A stretch of DNA of 38,906 nt from Gammaproteobacteria bacterium (GTDB lineage: Bacteria > Pseudomonadota > Gammaproteobacteria > Pseudomonadales > Cellvibrionaceae), in the NCBI GenBank assembly GCA_021151835.1, contig JAGKWO010000041.1, positions 1 to 38,906 on the forward strand, read 5' to 3'. The notes beneath the pieces are model-generated. The model did no database searches. It was not told the origin of the DNA and saw only the letters and a program-made list of their open reading frames with translations. How positions within the stretch are numbered: position 1 is the first letter of the stretch; every line of letters begins with the position of its first letter. Of this stretch, positions 35,070-38,906 are shown in pieces. The translations under genes were made by a program, and so were the position numbers.

Positions 35070-35387
35070 CTAGCTAAGTTCTTCCTCGGCGATTTTCCAT
35101 TGTTCTTTAAAACCATTTCTCTCATAGTAGCCGTAAACCTTATTGAATAGCTTATGCATCCAAAACTCTACATCCACGCCATCTAATATGGATATATTGT
35201 TAAGATGATCTGTGCTGGCAAGATCTGTAATTTTCCAAAATACCTTGGCTATTTCCAATGCCTCTTCTTTGTTAACTAAAGATTTTTGGCCATCGAAGAA
35301 TTCCTTCGCAATTTGGCTGTTGATTTTTTCTGCGTAAAAAATGGCAATATTTTTTGCAGGTAAATCTGAGTCGGAATAATTAAGCAT
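35070..35387 (-). CDS. Small protein, paralogue family A copy 3 (putative immunity protein)
   Basis: A 105-residue protein differing from copy 1 at about 19 positions. The similarity at DNA level continues past the stop (the CAGGCTAGCT segment follows both), which points to a fairly recent segmental duplication. Its start codon lies inside the end of the 183-residue gene upstream (8-base overlap), so the two are translationally coupled. This is the normal layout of a toxin followed by its immunity protein. Confidence 0.8.
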   Translation of the reverse strand: MLNYSDSDLPAKNIAIFYAEKINSQIAKEFFDGQKSLVNKEEALEIAKVFWKITDLASTDHLNNISILDGVDVEFWMHKLFNKVYGYYERNGFKEQWKIAEEELS

Positions 35388-35931
35388 TTTTATACGCCTC
35401 TAGCTTTAGGTCGTGCATTACTGTCATTCGATGTGCGACAAGTTTTAGCTTCGCTACTAACTTACTAATGTGCATACCTTTGGTTATTACCAGAAGATAA
35501 TGTGAAGGGGTTTCGGGGTCTACTACAAATTTCATATGGCAAGGTAACATTGGATTGTTTTCAAGTATCCAATATGCACAGGTTACTTTTGTTCCTGGCT
35601 TTTGAAATTTTCCTAAAAATTTCATGGTTCCAACAGCGTGGTCCATCGTTGATGAAAATGAAAGCCCATGTGCGTCACTCGCTTCTACCCAATCAGGATT
35701 GGTTTTAGAGAATTTAAAATCACAGCCTCTAACTCCTGTGTTGAGAGGACTTTTTCCCTGATGCCCTTCTATATAGAGAGTGGAACTATTGGGTTCTATT
35801 ATGGTGCGGAACATGGCACCGGGAGTGTGCTTTTTGCCTTTTTTATGCTTATCTTCTAGCGTCTTCAATATATCCGATATGTCACCGATGATTTTGAGTT
35901 GATGTACAAATGGATCTTTTGACTTTCCCAT
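35380..35931 (-). CDS. 183-residue candidate toxin, unknown family
   Basis: I do not recognise this protein with certainty. It is basic at the N-terminus (KTLEDKHKKGKKHTPGAMFRT) and has no signal peptide. It has a segment DAHGLSFSSTMDHAV near residue 85 and a late block PSHYLLVITKGMHISKLVAKL. The order Gly-Leu-Ser-Phe, then a Pro-Gly-Thr turn, then an (S/T)HY strand recalls Tse2-type ADP-ribosyltransferase-like toxins, but the match is weak. It overlaps the putative immunity gene downstream by eight bases. AAGGA stands seven bases before the ATG. It is the promoter-proximal gene of the array. Confidence 0.65.
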   Translation of the reverse strand: MGKSKDPFVHQLKIIGDISDILKTLEDKHKKGKKHTPGAMFRTIIEPNSSTLYIEGHQGKSPLNTGVRGCDFKFSKTNPDWVEASDAHGLSFSSTMDHAVGTMKFLGKFQKPGTKVTCAYWILENNPMLPCHMKFVVDPETPSHYLLVITKGMHISKLVAKLKLVAHRMTVMHDLKLEAYKNA

Positions 35932-35979
35932 AATATTTTCCTTTCGTTTGACGATTAAAATTGCTTGTTTATTGATGCA

Positions 35980-36124
35980 TCAAAGCCATTTTTTCAACGT
36001 TTGTTTGGCTTGCTCGTGCGTAAAGGTGCGGCCTTCTTTGATTGCTTTTTTCTCCCCGTTCAATTCCTTTCAGTATTGCATCTCGGCTGGCCTTTAATAT
36101 GAGTGCTTTTTTGAGTGAGAGCAT
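35980..36124 (-). pseudogene. Decayed Phd/YefM-type antitoxin
   Basis: A truncated, frameshifted copy of the C-terminal half of an antitoxin like that at 32070-32327. Frame one gives RDAILKGIERGEK; after a run of six A (complement of 36045-36050) the match shifts frame to AIKEGRTFTHEQAKQTLKKWL and a stop at 35980-35982. One extra A in the run explains the shift. The N-terminal DNA-binding half and the toxin gene are gone. The remaining frame begins at an ATG at 36124. Confidence 0.75.
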
Positions 36125-36134
36125 ATCTTTCAAA

Positions 36135-36148
36135 ATTGAGTACTCAAT
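36135..36148. repeat. 14-bp perfect palindrome
   Basis: ATTGAGTACTCAAT is a perfect palindrome directly before the start of the decayed antitoxin and 27 bases after the stop of the XRE regulator gene on the minus strand. It may be a leftover operator of the lost toxin-antitoxin unit. Confidence 0.4.
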
Positions 36149-36175
36149 CGAGATTCTTTATTAGGTAAGGTTGAA

Positions 36176-36412
36176 TCAAGGAATATTGATATCCCCACCA
36201 TTAATTGCCCATTCATAAGAAATATCCAGAACCTCAAGCAAGACAATAAAGTGATGGAGGTAGATGTTTCTTTCACCCCTCTCAATTTTGCCTATCGCCG
36301 TTTGGTTCAGGTGGACACCAAATTCTTCAAGAGCAACAGCGACATCAAGTTGTGACATATTTTTGCGCTGGCGTGCAATTCGCAGTCGTTCACCAAGTTG
36401 GTTGTGGTTCAT
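36176..36412 (-). CDS. XRE-family transcriptional regulator
   Basis: A 78-residue single-domain DNA-binding protein. The helix-turn-helix covers residues 7-60: LGERLRIARQRKNMSQLDVAVAL, HLNQTAIGKIERGERN, and HHFIVLLEVLDISYEWA. It is of Cro/C1 type and the size of regulators found in restriction-modification, toxin-antitoxin and prophage units. It is divergently transcribed from a set of tiny + strand genes whose promoter lies about 110 bases away, so it probably controls that promoter and its own. Its own Shine-Dalgarno could be hidden in a hairpin (36417-36440). Confidence 0.9.
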   Translation of the reverse strand: MNHNQLGERLRIARQRKNMSQLDVAVALEEFGVHLNQTAIGKIERGERNIYLHHFIVLLEVLDISYEWAINGGDINIP

Positions 36413-36416
36413 AGAT

Positions 36417-36440
36417 CACCCGTTTAAGTCAAAGCGGGTG
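36417..36440 (-). promoter_or_regulatory. Leader hairpin covering the XRE ribosome-binding site
   Basis: CACCCG (36417-36422 on +) and CGGGTG (36435-36440) are perfect inverted repeats 12 bases apart. On the minus-strand transcript the arm next to the start codon contains GGGTGA, the likely Shine-Dalgarno, so pairing would hide it. The same repeat could instead be a protein-binding site. Confidence 0.4.
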
Positions 36441-36486
36441 TCTATTTATCACTTATAAAGCGCTTAAATTGCCCATAAAAGGTTTT

Positions 36487-36529
36487 AATAGCCTTTATTG
36501 GGCTATTATTGCATAATAAAGACTATAAT
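36487..36529 (+). promoter_or_regulatory. Promoter and operator of the small-gene unit
   Basis: A consensus -10 box TATAAT is at 36524-36529, 18 bases before the ATG at 36548. No good -35 box is seen at the right distance. A perfect inverted repeat AATAGCC-7 bases-GGCTATT (36487-36507) covers the -35 region and is a likely operator, with the divergent XRE protein as the simplest candidate regulator. Transcription starting near 36536 would leave a leader of about 12 bases. Confidence 0.55.
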
Positions 36530-36547
36530 GGCCAACAAGGAGCGCCT

Positions 36548-36697
36548 ATGTCAGTAAGACAAACCATAAAAGCCAGAATCTGCCTCAGTGTTGTGGCGCC
36601 TAAATTCGCTCTGTGGGAGTTTGTGGCTTGGGCAGAGGATATTGACCGAAATGTATTGCTACGTTATTTGGAGGATATCCAGGGCGAGTTGGATTAG
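36548..36697 (+). CDS. 49-residue protein, unknown
   Basis: A very small protein with no recognised family (MSVRQTIKARICLSVVAPKF, then a Trp-rich helix and an acidic end, LEDIQGELD). The frame is open from 36509, but AAGGAG (36537-36542) at five bases fixes the start at ATG 36548. It is the first gene of a + strand set divergent from the XRE regulator. The next small ORF uses an AGGAG that overlaps its stop codon. Confidence 0.65.
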   Translation: MSVRQTIKARICLSVVAPKFALWEFVAWAEDIDRNVLLRYLEDIQGELD

Positions 36698-36706
36698 GAG
36701 TTACTT

Positions 36707-36886
36707 TTGGCTGTATTAGGTAACTCGATTAAAGAGCAAGGTTCTTATCAACCCTTGCATAGTTATTGGTGTTTGTATTGTTTGCAGATCAGGAAATACT
36801 ATCAGGCTATTTTGAGATATCCGTGTTGCAAATCGGCCCTATCGTTTTTGCTGGTTAACTCGTTGCCTGACAGGCCGCAGCGTTAA
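36707..36886 (+). CDS. 59-residue cysteine-containing ORF starting at TTG
   Basis: A small ORF with a TTG start preceded by AGGAG (36696-36700) at a spacing of six bases. It has a YWCLYC motif and a later YPCC, arranged Cys-x2-Cys-x13-Cys-Cys, which could bind a metal as a small zinc ribbon. The Shine-Dalgarno overlaps the stop of the 49-residue gene, suggesting translational coupling. No family is recognised. The unusual start codon keeps confidence low. Confidence 0.42.
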   Translation: MAVLGNSIKEQGSYQPLHSYWCLYCLQIRKYYQAILRYPCCKSALSFLLVNSLPDRPQR

Positions 36887-36907
36887 AACTTAATCTGAGG
36901 TTTTATT

Positions 36908-37225
36908 ATGGATAATATCGATCAACTTGCGTTTGACCCTGAACTTTCCCGCGTTATTCAGTTAACTCCTTCCCAATATTCTTTATACCAAAAAAACTAC
37001 ATTAAAATCCTTGCTCCAGATGGCGCGAGTTTGGAATGCATTGGCCATTCTCATCAAAAAAGTTTGAATGAAGAAAATTTCTGTCGTTTGCGCGAACAGA
37101 TTTCTTTGTTATTTGCTTTGTTTTGTAATATCGATGAGACAATAGAATTGCCACCAATGGCTATCGCAGGATTGGCGGAGGTGATGCTGCAGATGAGAAA
37201 ATTGTGTGACGGTTTGGTGGAGTGA
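36908..37225 (+). CDS. 105-residue protein, unknown
   Basis: A cytoplasmic protein with no recognised family. The N-terminal half is mixed (LSRVIQLTPSQYSLYQKNYIKIL) and the C-terminal half is helical with Leu/Met-rich segments (REQISLLFALFCNIDETIEL, then PPMAIAGLAEVMLQMRKLC). TGAGG lies eight bases before the ATG. It is the last gene of the + strand set; a REP-like inverted pair begins two bases after its stop. Confidence 0.65.
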   Translation: MDNIDQLAFDPELSRVIQLTPSQYSLYQKNYIKILAPDGASLECIGHSHQKSLNEENFCRLREQISLLFALFCNIDETIELPPMAIAGLAEVMLQMRKLCDGLVE

Positions 37226-37226
37226 T

Positions 37227-37378
37227 GTAGGTTGCTGGTGAGGAACGAACCGCAACATGACCATGCATGCGCAACCACCAATACTTTATTTGTGATTATT
37301 TAAATTATTCGTTTTAATGAACACAATGTGCCGTTTGTGATGGCGAATGTTGCGGTTCGTTCCTCACCGGCAACCTAC
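37227..37378. repeat. Inverted pair of 32-bp REP-like units (REPIN/BIME-like)
   Basis: The arms 37227-37258 and 37347-37378 are inverted repeats with one mismatch in 32 bases, separated by 88 bases. Each unit begins GTAG and continues as its own imperfect palindrome (GTTGCNGGT, a GAGGAACGA centre, ACCGCAAC). A GTAG head followed by a hairpin is the hallmark of REP sequences mobilised by RAYT transposases. No RAYT gene is in the window. Confidence 0.75.
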
Positions 37379-37383
37379 AAAAC

Positions 37384-37414
37384 AAAAAGCCGAATCATTT
37401 CTGATTCGGCTTTT
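37384..37414 (-). terminator. Terminator of gnd
   Basis: AAAAGCCGAATC (37385-37396) pairs perfectly with GATTCGGCTTTT (37403-37414) around a six-base loop. On the minus strand five T follow the stem (37388-37384). It lies 28 bases after the gnd stop. Confidence 0.9.
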
Positions 37415-37441
37415 CGCTTTTCTTACACAACATTTAAAAAC

Positions 37442-38896
37442 TTAAACGTTGTAAGTACTCGATGCCGTATTACCACCACGACCAGTCCAATTCGTATGGA
37501 AGAATTCACCACGCGGTTTGTCGGTGCGCTCGTAAGTGTGCGCGCCGAAGTAGTCGCGTTGTGCTTGCAGCAAGTTAGCTGGCAGGCGGGCAGTGCGGTA
37601 GCCGTCGAAGTAGGTCAGTGCTGAGGTGATGGTCGGAGCGGGGATGCCGTTCACAATTGCAGCCGCAGCCACACGACGCCAGCCGGCTTGTGCTGCATCA
37701 ACAGTTTTTGCGAAGTGATCATCCAGCAGCAGGTTTTTCAATTCAGGATTCTTGTCGAATGCTTCTTTGATGTTACCGAGGAATGATGAGCGGATGATAC
37801 AACCACCGCGCCACATCAATGCGATGCCGCCGTAGTTCAAGTGCCAGCCGTATTCTTTCGCGGCTTCACGCATCAACAAATAACCTTGTGCGTAAGAAAT
37901 AATTTTTGATGCAAATACTGCATCGCGCAAATCGTTGATGAAAGCTTGTTTGTCGCCAGTGAAATTTACGGCGGGGCCTTTGATTACTTTTGCTGCTTCA
38001 ACGCGCTCGGCTTTTTGTGACGACAGGCAGCGCGCAAATACGGCTTCAGAAATCAGCGTGAGCGGTACACCCAGATCCAGTGCGATTACACCAGTCCACT
38101 TGCCAGTGCCTTTTTGGCCGGCGGTGTCGAGGATTTTTTCAACCAGTGGCTCGCCATCGGTGTCTTTGTACGCGAGGATGTCGCGGGTGATTTCGATCAG
38201 GTAGGAATCGAGTTCGCCTTTGTTCCACTCGGCAAATACTTCGTGCATTTCGTCTGCGTTCAGGCCGACGACTTCTTTCAGCAATTGGTAGGCTTCGCAA
38301 ATTAATTGCATATCGCCGTATTCAATGCCGTTGTGAACCATTTTCACAAAGTGGCCAGCGCCGTTCTCGCCAACCCAATCGCAGCATGGGCTACCGTCAT
38401 CGACTTTGGCGGCGATGCTTTGGAAAATATCTTTTACAAATGGCCAGGCTTCCGGTGAACCGCCGGGCATGATGGATGGCCCGGTCAATGCACCTTCTTC
38501 ACCACCGGAAACGCCGGTGCCGATAAAGCGCAAACCTTTGCTCGCGAGGTACGCGGTGCGACGGTCGGTATCGGGGAAGTGGGTGTTGCCGCCGTCGATA
38601 ATAATGTCGCCAGCGTCAAGGTGTGGAATCAGTTGTTCAATGAAATCGTCTACCGCTTTGCCGGCTTTTACCATCAGCATGATCTTGCGTGGTTTGGCCA
38701 GTGACTGCACCAGCTCTTCAATAGAGCGCGCGCCGCGAATGGTTTTGCCCTTGGCGCGGCCTTCGATGAAGGCGTCTACTTTTTCTACGGAGCGGTTGTA
38801 AGCGGTAACTGTATAGCCTTTGCTCGCCATGTTGAGGATGAGGTTTTCCCCCATCACTGCCAAGCCAACCAAGCCTATATCGGAAAGTGGTTTCAT
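37442..38896 (-). CDS. gnd: 6-phosphogluconate dehydrogenase, decarboxylating
   Basis: Converts 6-phosphogluconate to ribulose 5-phosphate with CO2 release and NADPH formation in the oxidative pentose phosphate pathway; cytoplasmic dimer. The 484-residue length fits the long-chain type. The NADP-binding motif is IGLVGLAVMGENLILNMA near the N-terminus. The catalytic segment GGNTHFPDTDRR, the GTGVSGGEEGALTGPSIMPGG loop (split here), the Lys/Asn block GHFVKMVHNGIEYGDMQ and the C-terminal substrate tail FFHTNW with GRGG are intact. It starts ten bases from the window edge, so its upstream context cannot be seen. Confidence 0.97.
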   Translation of the reverse strand: MKPLSDIGLVGLAVMGENLILNMASKGYTVTAYNRSVEKVDAFIEGRAKGKTIRGARSIEELVQSLAKPRKIMLMVKAGKAVDDFIEQLIPHLDAGDIIIDGGNTHFPDTDRRTAYLASKGLRFIGTGVSGGEEGALTGPSIMPGGSPEAWPFVKDIFQSIAAKVDDGSPCCDWVGENGAGHFVKMVHNGIEYGDMQLICEAYQLLKEVVGLNADEMHEVFAEWNKGELDSYLIEITRDILAYKDTDGEPLVEKILDTAGQKGTGKWTGVIALDLGVPLTLISEAVFARCLSSQKAERVEAAKVIKGPAVNFTGDKQAFINDLRDAVFASKIISYAQGYLLMREAAKEYGWHLNYGGIALMWRGGCIIRSSFLGNIKEAFDKNPELKNLLLDDHFAKTVDAAQAGWRRVAAAAIVNGIPAPTITSALTYFDGYRTARLPANLLQAQRDYFGAHTYERTDKPRGEFFHTNWTGRGGNTASSTYNV

Positions 38897-38906
38897 AGTA
38901 GTAATA

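Noticed and set aside
1..38906. tRNA, rRNA, CRISPR array, complete insertion sequence, integrase or phage structural genes
   Set aside because: None was seen on either strand. The accessory region has toxin-antitoxin and immunity-type genes but no mobility gene in this window.

Overview
The window reads as a chromosomal segment of a Gram-negative gammaproteobacterium, most likely a Cellvibrio-type member of the Cellvibrionaceae. The core genes (gltB, gltD, hemE, map, gnd, a YgdQ-type TerC protein) match gammaproteobacterial versions closely. A secreted CE2 acetyl-esterase, periplasmic sugar-oxidation genes and a giant propeller-type diguanylate cyclase suit a polysaccharide degrader. The genus is an inference from recall; no search was run.

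Layout. (1) 1-10.2 kb, + strand, housekeeping: glutamate synthase gltBD with a small secreted cysteine protein behind it, hemE, a DUF3391/HD-GYP protein whose metal site is degenerate, and a TerC-family membrane protein. Clear intrinsic terminators follow the HD-GYP and TerC genes. (2) 10.3-15.7 kb, + strand: a periplasmic solute-binding-like protein, then a molybdoenzyme operon holding an XdhC-like chaperone, a MocA-like cytidylyltransferase, a 2Fe-2S subunit and a Tat-exported molybdopterin subunit. (3) 15.8-17.8 kb, - strand: a ParD-like gene overlapping a type I methionine aminopeptidase gene, with a 39-bp near-perfect palindrome just upstream, and an MDR oxidoreductase. (4) 17.9-22.5 kb, - strand: a CE2 esterase and a three-gene unit (gluconate 2-dehydrogenase subunit 3-like protein with a Tat signal, GMC oxidoreductase with a Cys-x5-Cys-x3-Cys cluster motif, secreted xylose-isomerase-like TIM barrel) that looks like a periplasmic sugar 3-oxidation pathway. 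(5) 22.8-28.3 kb, - strand: an alpha/beta hydrolase, an M14 peptidase-like protein, and an 1126-residue Reg_prop/Y_Y_Y/GGDEF protein.

(6) 28.4-36.9 kb is an accessory region, mostly on the - strand and visibly AT-richer. It holds a DUF4287 protein, an L,D-transpeptidase, a GNAT acetyltransferase, an ankyrin/LprI-like lipoprotein-size protein, and a Phd/ParE-type toxin-antitoxin pair. After these comes a run of small genes that looks like an effector/immunity or orphan-immunity array: three paralogues of one ~100-residue family, two DUF1629/Imm11-like proteins, a 78-residue protein, a frameshifted macro-domain gene and a 183-residue candidate toxin. It also has a decayed second Phd-type antitoxin, an XRE regulator, and a divergent unit of three tiny genes, one starting at TTG. 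(7) The right edge has an inverted pair of 32-bp REP-like units that begin with GTAG (a REPIN/BIME-like element), then gnd.

No tRNA, rRNA, CRISPR array, complete insertion sequence or integrase was seen.
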